Shown here piece after piece: positions 17,305-27,500 of a DNA stretch of 64,000 nt; the first letter of the stretch is position 1, and the number at the start of each line of letters is the position of its first letter. The notes under the pieces are model-generated. The model saw only the letters and a program-made list of their open reading frames with translations, was not told the DNA's origin and searched no databases. The translations under genes and the position numbers were made by a program. Source of the DNA: Flammeovirga agarivorans (GTDB taxonomy: Bacteria; Bacteroidota; Bacteroidia; Cytophagales; Flammeovirgaceae); the NCBI RefSeq assembly GCF_012641475.1, contig NZ_JABAIL010000001.1, positions 930,001 through 994,000 on the forward strand. Direction: 5' to 3'.

Positions 17305-18513
17305 ATGAAAGTCGGAATCATAAAAGAAGGCAAAATACCTGAAGACAAAAGAGTGGCTCTAACGCCTGCACAATGTGAGGAAGTTTTAGAGAAATACCCT
17401 GATGTTGAAATTTATGTTCAAAAAAGCCCAATTCGTTGTTACAAAGACGAGGAATATCAGGAAGCAGGTATTGCTGTGGTAGATAATGTAGATGATTGTG
17501 ATATCCTTTTAGGAATCAAAGAAGTGCCAATTCCAGAATTGGTTGAAAACAAAAAATACTTCTTCTTCTCTCATACTATCAAAAAACAACCATATAACAG
17601 AGAATTATTAAGAGCGATCATGTCCAATAATATCGATATTATGGACTATGAAGTACTAACAAGAGAAGATGGATCAAGAGTTATTGCTTTTGGACGTTTT
17701 GCTGGTTTAGTTGGTGCTTATAATGGTTTGTTAGCCTATGGTAAAAGAATGGGGACTTATGATTTAAAGCCCGCTCATCTTTGCCATGACTTAAATGAAC
17801 TTTGGATCGAATGTAAAAAAGTGAAACTGCCACAAGACTATAAAATTGTTCTTACAGGTAGTGGTCGAGTAGCTAATGGTGCCGTAGAAACATTATTGGC
17901 CGCTGGAATTAAAAAGGTAAGCAGAGAAGACTTTATTAATGAATCTTTTGGTCAGCCTGTATTTGTACAGTTAAGATCAAAAGACTACCATGTGAAGAAA
18001 GACAATACTCCTTTCGAAATCAAAGATTTTTATGCTAACCCAGATGATTTTAACTCTACTTTTGGAGATTTTCTTCCTGTAGCAGACATGTTGGTTGCTG
18101 GTGCATTTTGGCACCCTGCTGCTCCAGTCTTGTTCACAAAAGAAGATATGAAAAAGGATGATTTTAAAATTAAAGTAATTGCCGATGTGACATGTGATAT
18201 TGAAGGTTCTATTCCTTCTACTGTCCGTCCGTCTACAATTGCAGATCCTTTATATGATTTCAATCCTAAAACAGGTAAAGAGGAAGCCGCATTGTCTTCA
18301 GAAGATAACATTACGGTAATGGCAGTAGACAATTTGCCAAACGAATTGCCAAGGGATGCTTCTGAATCATTTGGTCGTCAGATGATTGATAACGTATTGG
18401 AAGATTTATTTATCGAAGATAAAGGGATTATTGAAAGAGCTACAATCACACATGGTAAACAACTTACTCCTAAGTTTAGTTACTTACAGGATTATGTTGA
18501 TGGCAAAGAATAA
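17305..18513 (+). CDS. Saccharopine dehydrogenase-like (NAD+, L-lysine-forming) enzyme
   Basis: 402-residue NAD-dependent oxidoreductase with an alanine-dehydrogenase/PNT N-terminal domain. It begins VGIIKEGKIPEDKRVALTP, then has KSPIRCYKDEEYQEAGI and GIKEVPIPEL, FGRFAGLVGAYNGL, and the nucleotide-binding loop VLTGSGRVANGAVETLLAAG near residues 180-200. The C-terminal part has VIADVTCDIEGSIPSTVRPSTIADPLYDF. This pattern matches the LYS1-like branch found in Bacteroidota, which interconverts saccharopine with lysine and 2-oxoglutarate. No second lysine-pathway gene is adjacent, so direction and physiological role are inferred from family only. It ends at a shared terminator with the convergent gene. 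Confidence 0.85.
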   Translation: MKVGIIKEGKIPEDKRVALTPAQCEEVLEKYPDVEIYVQKSPIRCYKDEEYQEAGIAVVDNVDDCDILLGIKEVPIPELVENKKYFFFSHTIKKQPYNRELLRAIMSNNIDIMDYEVLTREDGSRVIAFGRFAGLVGAYNGLLAYGKRMGTYDLKPAHLCHDLNELWIECKKVKLPQDYKIVLTGSGRVANGAVETLLAAGIKKVSREDFINESFGQPVFVQLRSKDYHVKKDNTPFEIKDFYANPDDFNSTFGDFLPVADMLVAGAFWHPAAPVLFTKEDMKKDDFKIKVIADVTCDIEGSIPSTVRPSTIADPLYDFNPKTGKEEAALSSEDNITVMAVDNLPNELPRDASESFGRQMIDNVLEDLFIEDKGIIERATITHGKQLTPKFSYLQDYVDGKE

Positions 18514-18531
18514 TCAATATTGATATAACAT

Positions 18532-18571
18532 AAAAGGTTGCTGAAGATGAGTCCTCAGCAACCTTTTTTTA
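18532..18571 (+). terminator. Bidirectional intrinsic terminator between convergent genes
   Basis: Perfect 12-bp stem AAAGGTTGCTGA / TCAGCAACCTTT with a 10-base loop and T-tracts on both strands. The stop codon of the - strand gene (18569-18571) overlaps the forward T-tract, so the - strand message ends immediately after its coding region. Confidence 0.85.
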
Positions 18572-20308
18572 TTGAATAGATTTTACTTTTTGTGGCAGTA
18601 CAGGTGAGTGTTCGTTCATGGTAATCTCTCCATTTATAGCTTTAGCAATAGCCCTCTGACTGTATGGATCATCATTGTATACATTGATACGACTCCATAT
18701 TTGTGGTAGGTATAAGATATTTTTATAAGGATCTCCAACACCAATAGATACTACCTTATTTCGTGGTAACATATTTGATGACCACATGCTGAGGGCTTCA
18801 TCGCCATTAAATAATAGTGAACCCCAAGGTGCATTAGGTTTTGAATGATATATAAATAGAATTTTATCATAAGTGTTGTTCACTTCTTGAAGTTTACCCG
18901 CATTAGCAAAATATGATAGACCAACTTTTTCATCTACTTTATATCCTCTTTCCTGAAGTTCATTTTTTAAAGTCTTGAATTTACTTTTGATAGTATTTTG
19001 ACTTACGTAAACGAATAATAGAGAAGGAGTTTCATCTGACTTAATTGGTAAGACATCATGTTTATTGGCGATAAGTGTGATGGCTTTATCGGCAATTTTT
19101 TGAGCAGTTTGCTTATTCTCCAATAAGGTAGTTTTAGTGATGTTTTTACATGCTTGATAGTCTTTATTAAATAATCCTTGCTGGGTTTTTATTCTCCAAA
19201 CTCTTTGTACAGCATCATCTAGCCTGTCCATGGTAATAATTCCTCTTTCCACTCTTGCAACAATAGTATCCATAGTAGCTAAAGAGGGCCATAAAAGGAT
19301 ATCACAACCCGCAACGAAGCAGGCAACTTCAGTCTCTAATTGATTTGGGTAATAATTCGTGATCCCTGCCATATTGAGTGCATCAGAAACAACAACTCCA
19401 TTGAATCCCATCTCTTTCTTCAATAATCCTTGTAAAAGTTCAGAAGAGAGTGTCGCAGGAAGGTATTCTCCATCTACTTGTTCTTTCTGATATGCTGGAA
19501 ATGTAATATGGCCTGGCATAATTGCCTGTACACCTTCATTAATTACAGTCTGAAATACTTTACCATGTTCTTGATACCATTCATCCATAGACAGCTGCAT
19601 AGAAGAAGTTGCAAAATGTTGATTGATAACATCTGTTCCATCTCCTGGAAAGTGCTTCGCAGTGGCTACAACACCATTACTTTGGAGTCCATTAATTTGA
19701 TGTGGTAGCACTTTAATGGCTACTTCTGTTTGGTCTCCTGTTGACCTTGAATTAGTTAAAAAATTAGAAGGATTAAGGTTAATGTCTGCCACAGGGTTTA
19801 GTACCCAATTTATACCTAAACTTCTGGCTTCAGTAGCTAAAACTTTCCCAAATTGATGAGCTAATTCGGGTGACTGAGCTGCACCTAAAGACATTTCACC
19901 AGGAAGGTATGTATATTCTTTAATTACCTCTCCAAGACCCGATTCAAAATCTTCTGAAAGTAACAAAGGGTATTTGCTATTTTTTTGTAGTTCTTTTGCT
20001 ATGGATTGAAACTTTTCAGGTGAAGTACCAACACTCCAATTGGCAAGAAAGGAAGATCCAATAGGGTATTTGGATAGAAAAGTTTTAATACTTCCATTGC
20101 CGTATTTTTCAATGTCTTTTTCTGAATAATTAAAGCAGATCACTTGCCCTACTTTTTCTCTAATCGATAACTCTTTCCAGCTCTCATCTATTGGGAAGCT
20201 ATACGCTTGGTTAGGAGTGATGTGGGTTGTTTGCTCTTTTTGGGGTAATGAAGAGCAACCTATCAATAGACTACTTGCTATTAAAAGGGTACTTTTAAAA
20301 TAATTCAT
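18569..20308 (-). CDS. GH3 lipoprotein, NagZ-like (beta-N-acetylglucosaminidase branch)
   Basis: 579-residue lipoprotein. The signal ends LIGC with Cys at residue 18. The GH3 N-terminal barrel carries the NagZ-type signature KHFPGDGTDVINQHFAT with the catalytic-loop His at 231, and the nucleophile Asp D309 in VVSDALNMAGI. The NagZ branch uses this His-Asp pair in place of a separate Glu acid/base, and family members remove GlcNAc from peptidoglycan fragments or chitin-type sugars. A short GH3 C-terminal domain follows (about 400-579). Many Bacteroidota homologues carry an extra serine beta-lactamase-like domain, which is absent here. It lies downstream of the second GH3 operon on the same strand but behind that operon's terminator, so it is probably transcribed separately. 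Confidence 0.87.
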   Translation of the reverse strand: MNYFKSTLLIASSLLIGCSSLPQKEQTTHITPNQAYSFPIDESWKELSIREKVGQVICFNYSEKDIEKYGNGSIKTFLSKYPIGSSFLANWSVGTSPEKFQSIAKELQKNSKYPLLLSEDFESGLGEVIKEYTYLPGEMSLGAAQSPELAHQFGKVLATEARSLGINWVLNPVADINLNPSNFLTNSRSTGDQTEVAIKVLPHQINGLQSNGVVATAKHFPGDGTDVINQHFATSSMQLSMDEWYQEHGKVFQTVINEGVQAIMPGHITFPAYQKEQVDGEYLPATLSSELLQGLLKKEMGFNGVVVSDALNMAGITNYYPNQLETEVACFVAGCDILLWPSLATMDTIVARVERGIITMDRLDDAVQRVWRIKTQQGLFNKDYQACKNITKTTLLENKQTAQKIADKAITLIANKHDVLPIKSDETPSLLFVYVSQNTIKSKFKTLKNELQERGYKVDEKVGLSYFANAGKLQEVNNTYDKILFIYHSKPNAPWGSLLFNGDEALSMWSSNMLPRNKVVSIGVGDPYKNILYLPQIWSRINVYNDDPYSQRAIAKAINGEITMNEHSPVLPQKVKSIQ

Positions 20309-20400
20309 TCTCTTTACTTCTTAATTTAGTTGCTTGCTATGACCGATAATGTTCTCGGAGCAATTTATTAAATTCTTTAGTTATTAAATCTTAAATACAT

Positions 20401-20441
20401 AAAAAGCATCACTCTTCTTAATACTCAAGAAAAGTGATGCT
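20401..20441 (-). terminator. Intrinsic terminator after GH3 copy B
   Basis: On the - strand a stem AGCATCACT / AGTGATGCT extended by an imperfect inner CTTCTT/AAGAA pairing, followed by TTTT. It lies 26 bases past the stop codon of the GH3 gene and closes the susC-susD-GH3 operon. Confidence 0.7.
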
Positions 20442-20466
20442 CTGATGGATAGGTGACTACCTCAAT

Positions 20467-22845
20467 TTATAGAATTCCTTTGTTAGAATTTTTAGGGAAT
20501 TTGACTGTAGAAGTAACTTTTAAGTCTACTTCTTGATCACCAACATATAATTTGAAATCACCTTTTTCAGTAACATACTCCATATCCTGACCAATAAAAG
20601 CGAGATCTTTTCCAAATACTTTAAAAGTGATATCTTTTGTTTCTCCTGCTTTCAAATCAATCTTATCGAAACGTCTTAAACGAACTACATCTGGAGTGAC
20701 TGATGCATATAAATCTTTAGAGAACAATTGAACTACTTCTTGTCCATCTCTTTTACCTGAATTCTTCACTTTTACTGAAACCGTAAATGATTCATCACCA
20801 GCAATCTCTGATTTAGATACTTTTAGGTTACTATAATCAAAGTCTGTATAACTTAAGCCGTAGCCAAAAGGATATTGTATACTTGTAGAGCCAACGTAGT
20901 CATACATACCTTCCATTTTTTCTGAAGATTCAGAAGGCTTATGATCGTATGTAGTTAAAGCGTTAGGGTATTTAGGATAAGTGTATGGAAGCTTACCAGA
21001 TGGGTTTACTTCACCTACAAGAATATCAGCCAAAGCATCTCCACCAAAGTTACCAGGAAGGTAAGTATGGATTACACCTTTTGCTAAAGGTTCGATATTA
21101 CTAATTAAGCGAGGGCGACCTTCATTCAATACCATAATGATAGGTTTTCCTGTTTTAGCTAATGCTTCAGTTAATGCTTCTTGGTTCTTGGAAATATATA
21201 AATCATCTAAGTTACCTGGAGCTTCAGTGTATGTATTTTCTCCTATACATAGTACAATATAATCAACACCTTTTGCGGCATTTACTGCTTCTTGAATATT
21301 GATATTTTGCTCTTCAAAGTATTGTCCATCGTTTACATATTCTAGGCCGGCAGCATATTTTACATTCGACTTTCCTAGCTTATTCTGAATTGACTTCAAG
21401 ATCGTATTGTACTTGTCTGTAAACTCATGAACTTTTTCACCTTGCCAAGAATATGACCAACCTCCATTTAACGTTCTCATCGAGTTGGCATTTGGTCCTG
21501 TTACCAGCACTTTTGCATTTTTAGGTAATGGAAGAATATTCTTGTTGTTCTTTAATAAAGTAATCGATTCAGAAGCAGCTTTGTAGGCAGCATCTTCATG
21601 TTTTTTACTACCAAAATCAGGGTAGTCTTTTATATCAGTATAAGGCTTGTCAAAAAGGTTTAAGGCTAATTTAACTTGAACGATACGCGTTACAGCATCG
21701 TCAATTCTCTCCATACTTACTTCTCCTTCATTTACCAATTCGATTAGGTTAGTAGTGAAGTTGTAATTGTAGGGAACCATTGCCATATCGATACCTGCAT
21801 TGATCGCAAGTTTTACTGCTTCTTTATGAGTGGCCGATACTTTGTCTCTATTGTGTATATTTTCGATATCAGCCCAGTCTGTTACTACGAGGCCTTTAAA
21901 ACCAAGTTCTTCTTTTAATAAAGTTGTAAGAATTTTGTAGTTGGCATGTACAGGAATACCATTAATGATTCCTGAATTGATCATGATAGTATGAGAACCT
22001 GCATCGATCGCAGCTTTGTATGAAGGTAAGTAATGCTCTCTTAATTCGATTTCAGGTAAGTAGGTTGGCGTTCTGTCTTTCCCTGATTTTTCAGCACCAT
22101 AGGCCACAAAGTGTTTGATACATGAGGCTACAGCATTTTTATTGGTTAAGTCGTTGTTTTTACCTTCATAGCCATCTACTGCAGCAGCACCCATTACTGA
22201 AGTGAGATATACATCCTCTCCATATGTTTCCCAAATTCTTGGCCATGCAGGGTTTCTGCCCATATCCAATACAGGTGAGAAAGTCCAAGGTATCGAACTT
22301 GCTCGAGTTTCATAAGCACAAATCTCAGAACCAATACGATTTAGTTCGGGATTCCAAGTGGCAGCCATACCGATTTGTTGAGGAAAAAATGTCGCTCCAG
22401 CCGTATAGGTAGTACCATGAATAGCATCAACACCATACAATAATGGAACACCAATTTCTGACATACTTTCTTTTTGAAGCATGGTAATTACTTCGTTCCA
22501 CTTTTCTGGTGTTCTCGCTCTGTTGTTGGCTGTGTTTAATACTGAACCTACCTTATACTTTGCGATAGCTTCTTTTACTAATTTAGCATCCAACGATAAT
22601 GGCTCATCACTTTCAAAAGCATTTTTACCTTTAGTGATCACATCTAATGTGATTTGAGTCATTTGTCCTACTTTTTCTTCCAATGTTAGTTTTTGGACAA
22701 TTTGTCGGGCTTTTTCCTCGTTGCTCAAGTTGCTTGAGGCAATTTTTTCGATGTTGTTGAAATCATTGGCAGTTGTTGGAGAGCAAGAATAAATACTTGC
22801 TGCCAATGCAATCATTGCAAATCCTCTGACTGTGTTCTTAATCAT
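20467..22845 (-). CDS. Glycoside hydrolase family 3 beta-glucosidase lipoprotein (copy B)
   Basis: 792-residue GH3 exo-beta-glucosidase. The N-terminus ends IYSC with the lipidated Cys at residue 21, followed by SPTTANDF. The TIM barrel holds GKDRTPTYLPEIEL and the nucleophile D323 in VVTDWADI. The alpha/beta sandwich holds the acid/base E541 in GENTYTEAPG, and a fibronectin III-like domain ends the protein. It is the third gene of susC-susD-GH3 on the - strand, 93 bases after susD. It closely matches copy A at 4266-6617 over its whole length but carries a lipoprotein rather than a cleavable signal. Enzymatic class is secure, and beta-glucan substrate is inferred partly from the cellobiose phosphorylase nearby. 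Confidence 0.95.
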   Translation of the reverse strand: MIKNTVRGFAMIALAASIYSCSPTTANDFNNIEKIASSNLSNEEKARQIVQKLTLEEKVGQMTQITLDVITKGKNAFESDEPLSLDAKLVKEAIAKYKVGSVLNTANNRARTPEKWNEVITMLQKESMSEIGVPLLYGVDAIHGTTYTAGATFFPQQIGMAATWNPELNRIGSEICAYETRASSIPWTFSPVLDMGRNPAWPRIWETYGEDVYLTSVMGAAAVDGYEGKNNDLTNKNAVASCIKHFVAYGAEKSGKDRTPTYLPEIELREHYLPSYKAAIDAGSHTIMINSGIINGIPVHANYKILTTLLKEELGFKGLVVTDWADIENIHNRDKVSATHKEAVKLAINAGIDMAMVPYNYNFTTNLIELVNEGEVSMERIDDAVTRIVQVKLALNLFDKPYTDIKDYPDFGSKKHEDAAYKAASESITLLKNNKNILPLPKNAKVLVTGPNANSMRTLNGGWSYSWQGEKVHEFTDKYNTILKSIQNKLGKSNVKYAAGLEYVNDGQYFEEQNINIQEAVNAAKGVDYIVLCIGENTYTEAPGNLDDLYISKNQEALTEALAKTGKPIIMVLNEGRPRLISNIEPLAKGVIHTYLPGNFGGDALADILVGEVNPSGKLPYTYPKYPNALTTYDHKPSESSEKMEGMYDYVGSTSIQYPFGYGLSYTDFDYSNLKVSKSEIAGDESFTVSVKVKNSGKRDGQEVVQLFSKDLYASVTPDVVRLRRFDKIDLKAGETKDITFKVFGKDLAFIGQDMEYVTEKGDFKLYVGDQEVDLKVTSTVKFPKNSNKGIL

Positions 22846-22876
22846 CTTTATTTAGTTTTAAATGAAATGTGTAAGT

Positions 22877-22905
22877 ATCGAGAAGAGAAAAATTCCCTTC
22901 CCGAT
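22877..22905 (-). promoter_or_regulatory. Intercistronic hairpin between susD and GH3 copy B
   Basis: On the - strand a 9-bp stem ATCGGGAAG / CTTCTCGAT (one G-T wobble) with an 11-base purine/T loop and no T-tract after it. It occupies the same position as the terminator-like hairpin at 4203-4238 in the paralogous operon. It may act as a processing or 3'-protection element that separates SusCD and enzyme expression. Confidence 0.4.
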
Positions 22906-22938
22906 GACTTATATTTTATAGAAAGTGTTTTGTTACTT

Positions 22939-24576
22939 CTAGTATCCTTGATTCTGCTTCAGTTTATTATTTAAATCAAGCTCTCTTTGTGGTATTGGTA
23001 AGAATCCTCTTTTTGATGCGTCGAAATTGATTATGAAATCATTTTCTACACCGACGTCTCCGGTCATATTTACTCCATTGATAATGTATTTTTCATCATC
23101 ATGTGTTGGAGGAGTAAGTGTGTATGAAGGGACATCAAGTGTTTGCTTCGCATAATTTAATCCTCTTCGTAATACATCGAAGTATCTGTGGCCTTCAAGT
23201 GCTAATTCCAAACGTCTTTCTAAATAGATGGCGTCTAAATCTACACTTGCTAAAGGCTGAAGACCTGCTCTGTTTCTTACCTGATTCACATATTGTAATG
23301 CTTTCGCATCATTTATTCCTAAGTTCAGTTCTGCTGCCATTAATAAAACATCAGCTAATCTGATATAATGGTAGTTCTGATCGTAGTTTAATTCTGGAGC
23401 ACCCGCACCTGCATATCTATAAGCATGTGTAGTGTACTTGTTGACAAACATTCCTGTATAGTTGAAGTGGGCTTCCATACCGTTGGCATTTGGAGCATCC
23501 AATAATTCTTTTGCATAGACGATAGTAGAAGATTTTCTAGTATCATTTTCTTCGAATAATGCTTCTAATTGACGAGTAGGAGCACCAAAACCCCAACCTT
23601 GTGCTAATAAATCTGACGAGTGACCTCTAGGGCCTGACATAATACATTGGTAGTTACCAAGTTTGTTGTGAGACCAATCTCCAGTTCCTGTATTGGCAAA
23701 ACAGATTTCAAAAAGAACCTCCTTGTTGAAGTTGCCGTTTGCGTTGAATAAATCCGCATAATTTGCTGATAGACTAGCACCTGAATTTTGAATGATATCT
23801 TCAGCCATTGCAATCGCATCAGCTTTAGTAAAAGGTTCATGATCTTCAACAGGCATTGCATCTTTTTGGTAATACCCTGTGTAGAATAAGAACATCTTAA
23901 CTAGTTCAGCTTTTGCAGCATACTTTGTCAGACGACCAAGGTCACTATCTACATGACGTTCTGCCATAAGTGGGATAGCATTAATCATATTTGCTGCAGC
24001 GTATGCATAGCTCTCGTCTGGAGTAGCCTGTTCTATATCTTCCCAGTTATCACCACCTAATGTTTCTCTTACGATAGGTACATTTTCAAATAGACGTAAG
24101 ACTTCAAAGTAGTAATGTCCTCTTAGGAAAAGTGCCTCGCCTTCGATATGACTTTTTAACTCTTGCTCATTTGATTTGAACTCGATCTTATCGTAACCTT
24201 CTAATAAAGTGGTAGCTCTTTGGATACCTACGTAACATTTTTTCCATGTTTTCTCACCCTGTTGGCTTACTGCTCTAGCATCAAACCTTGCAGCTTGTTG
24301 CCATCCTAGCATATCGTTCGAATTGGCTCCACCTGGATAAACATCATCTGACATTACATCAGCAGTCATTGCTTGAGGCATGGCTTGCCAATCCAAATTA
24401 TCATTTCTCAGTAATTCATACGTTCCAATTAAAGCTTGCATGGCTTCAGTAGATGTTCTGAAGAAACTATCCTGATCTTGAGAATCTTTAGGAGTAATTT
24501 CGAGAAATTTGGAACAAGAGGTCATCGTCATAAATAATGCGAAGACGACGGTTATATATTTAATGTTTGTTTTCAT
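22939..24576 (-). CDS. SusD/RagB-family glycan-binding lipoprotein
   Basis: 545-residue partner of the SusC encoded just upstream. The signal ends MTSC with Cys at residue 21, followed by SKFLEITPKDSQDQDSFF, a usual SusD start. GEALFLRGHYYFEVLRLF in the TPR core and YLERRLELALEGHRYFDVLRRG plus RGFLPIPQRELDLN near the C-terminus complete the family pattern. It lies 19 bases after susC. It resembles the SusD at 2521-4173 throughout, including the YTGYY and QCI.SGPR segments, so the two operons probably bind related sugars. Confidence 0.96.
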   Translation of the reverse strand: MKTNIKYITVVFALFMTMTSCSKFLEITPKDSQDQDSFFRTSTEAMQALIGTYELLRNDNLDWQAMPQAMTADVMSDDVYPGGANSNDMLGWQQAARFDARAVSQQGEKTWKKCYVGIQRATTLLEGYDKIEFKSNEQELKSHIEGEALFLRGHYYFEVLRLFENVPIVRETLGGDNWEDIEQATPDESYAYAAANMINAIPLMAERHVDSDLGRLTKYAAKAELVKMFLFYTGYYQKDAMPVEDHEPFTKADAIAMAEDIIQNSGASLSANYADLFNANGNFNKEVLFEICFANTGTGDWSHNKLGNYQCIMSGPRGHSSDLLAQGWGFGAPTRQLEALFEENDTRKSSTIVYAKELLDAPNANGMEAHFNYTGMFVNKYTTHAYRYAGAGAPELNYDQNYHYIRLADVLLMAAELNLGINDAKALQYVNQVRNRAGLQPLASVDLDAIYLERRLELALEGHRYFDVLRRGLNYAKQTLDVPSYTLTPPTHDDEKYIINGVNMTGDVGVENDFIINFDASKRGFLPIPQRELDLNNKLKQNQGY

Positions 24577-24595
24577 TGTTGTTTGGTATTAGTTT

Positions 24596-27500
24596 TTAGA
24601 AAGTTACGTTTAGGCCTACTAAGAATGATCTAGCTTGAGGATATGAGCCAAGATCGAAACCTGACCCCATTGCACCACCATGTCCCATTTCAGGGTCAAG
24701 ACCTGAGTAATCAGTAAATGTCAATAAGTTGTTTCCTGATACATACACTCTAAGTTTTTGCATTTGCATTTTCTGTGAGATATGTGCTGGCAGGGTATAA
24801 CCAATCTGAACATTTTTTAGTCTTAGGTAAGATGCGTCCTCGATATGTACCATGTCATTCATCCACAGATAGTTGTTGTTTGTATCGTTGTGTGTGAATC
24901 TAGGCATGGTGTTACTTCCGTTTTCTGGAGTCCAGCTATTTAAATATCTAGTATTGTAGTTTTGATCAGATAGTAAATCTTGACGAGTCGCAGCATTCAT
25001 CATTTTTCCTCCTGCTTGACCTTGCCAGAACATTGAGAAATCAAATCCTTTGTATTCAGCTCTTAAAGTGATACCATAGGTCCAATTATGAATCGGAGTA
25101 CCAATGTCGGTTCTGTCATTTTCGTCGATTACACCATCGCCATTTGTATCAACATATCGGATATCACCTGGTTTGGCATTTGTACCAAACATCTCATTGT
25201 AAGCATTGGCCTGCTCTTGATTTTGAATTATACCGTCTGTTTTAAATCCGTAGAAGAATGGAAGTGAGTGCCCAACAGCCATAGCCATATTACCAACGGT
25301 GTTGTGAAGGCCATCACCGAAAATAAAACCATCAGTGTTGTTTACTTCTGTTACTTTGTTGTCGTTGTAGGCAACATTACCAGTGATAGAGTATTTGAAA
25401 GCACCTTCGTTGTTTTGGTAAGTAAGTGCGAGTTCAATACCTTGGTTTCTTACTGTACCTAAGTTGGTGATAGGATCTTCTTGACCTGTGTAATCAGGAA
25501 CAGGCTTATTTCCTAAAAGGTCTTGTCTCTCTCTCGAATAGATGTCCACATTGGCTAAGAACATATCATTAAATAAACCTAAGTCGATACCAAAGTTAAA
25601 CTCGGCAGCAGCTTCCCATCTTAAGTCTGGGTTGGCCATTCTAGTGATACCATAACCCGGCATAGGAGTTCCGTTAGGTCCAAGTGGATAAGAAGGAGTT
25701 GGTCCAAAAGCAGAAAGGTACCCAAAAGGAGGAATGTTCTCATTACCCACTTTACCCCAAGAACCTCTTACTTTTAAGAAATTGATAGTTTCACTATGCT
25801 TTAAGAAATCTTCTTGAGTAAGAATCCATCCAGCTTGTACGGATGGAAAGAAACCAAATTGGTGATTAGGACCAAAATTCGATGATCCATCATAACGCAT
25901 TGTAGCGCTCAATAGATACTTTTCTTTGTAATCGTAACCTACTCTACCAAAGAATGACATTAATCTATGGTCGTAGAAGCCACCATTTGTTTTTTGTGAA
26001 TTATCGTCAGAACCGTTTCCGATGTAACCATAGTCCCAACCTGGTAATTGTAGGTTGTTTCTACCGCCCCACATATCAGTACCCGTACTTTGTCGCATGG
26101 TCATACCTGCAAGTGCAGAGAACTTATGGTCTTCATTGATTGTCCATTCATACATTGCGGTATTTTCCCATTGCCAAGTACTATATTCTCCCATACTTTG
26201 GTTCACAGAACTTGTCGCTACCTGATTTACTGAGTTGTAATACGCTTCAGGTTGGTAACCTCTATTGGCCCAAGAACCGATATCCACACCAAAATCTGTT
26301 TTTAATGTTAATCCTTTAACTGCTACAGGTTTTACCTCAACAAAGGCATTACCAATAAACTTATTAGAAATATTATCTTCATAAGTGTTATGTAATCTTG
26401 CCATTGGGTTAACAATCTCTCTTAGTTGCTGATCAGAGATACCATAATATGCACCATTTTGCCCTGTTACTGGGTTGTATTGGTTAGGATTATATACTGG
26501 TGGAATTTGGTAAGTATCGTATTCGTCATTTTTATCATAGGCATATACTGGAGTCAATGGATCATGTAATAATGCATTCTGAATGGCTCCACCAAATTGT
26601 TCATTTTCATTAATACCAGACCTTTCCTCTCTCACAAAAGTGGCATTTACACCTACCTTAACAGATTCAGAAACTTTATGTGATGAGTTTAAACGGAAAG
26701 TATATCTTTCAAATTGAGATTTTTCAGGAGCTACAATACCTTCTTGTCCGAAATATCCAAAACTTGCTAGGTAGTTAGATGTTTCTGTTCCCCCAGAAGT
26801 AGAGATACTATGGTTTTGGATCGGTGCTGATTGAAAAATTTGATCTTGCCAATTTGTATCGTGCTTAGGGTTGTTGATTTGATCACTAGAAAAAATAGCA
26901 TCCCCACCAGAATTTATAGATCCTTGGTTATGTAAGGTCATGTATTGTTGAGCGTTCAAAAGTGGAGATTGTCTCCATGCATTTTGAATTCCATAATACC
27001 CGTCGTAAGTGACAGTAGACTTACCTGCTTTTCCTTTTTTAGTTGTGATCATAACTACACCATTGGCACCTCTTGAACCATAAATAGCTGAAGAAGCTGC
27101 ATCCTTTAATACTTCCATCGACTCAATGTCATTTGGATTTAGGAAATTGATGTCGTCCACTTGCATTCCATCGACTACAAATAGAGGGCTGTTATTTCCG
27201 TTTGATCCAGTTCCACGAATCCTAATATCTACACCTGCACCTGGTTGTCCAGAAACGTTTGTAACCAGAACACCTGGCGTTCTACCTTGCAAAGACTGAG
27301 CTGCGTTGCCGATAGGTGTTTCCGTTATCTCATCTGATTTAACTGATGCAATGGCACCAGTAACTACAGATTTCTTTTGAACACCGTAACCAACAACTAC
27401 AACTTCTTCTAGTTGTTCGACATCTTCTTCTAGTTGAATTTCAAAATTACTTCTAGATCCGATGTCTATAGTTTGTGTTTTATATCCGATGAACGACACT

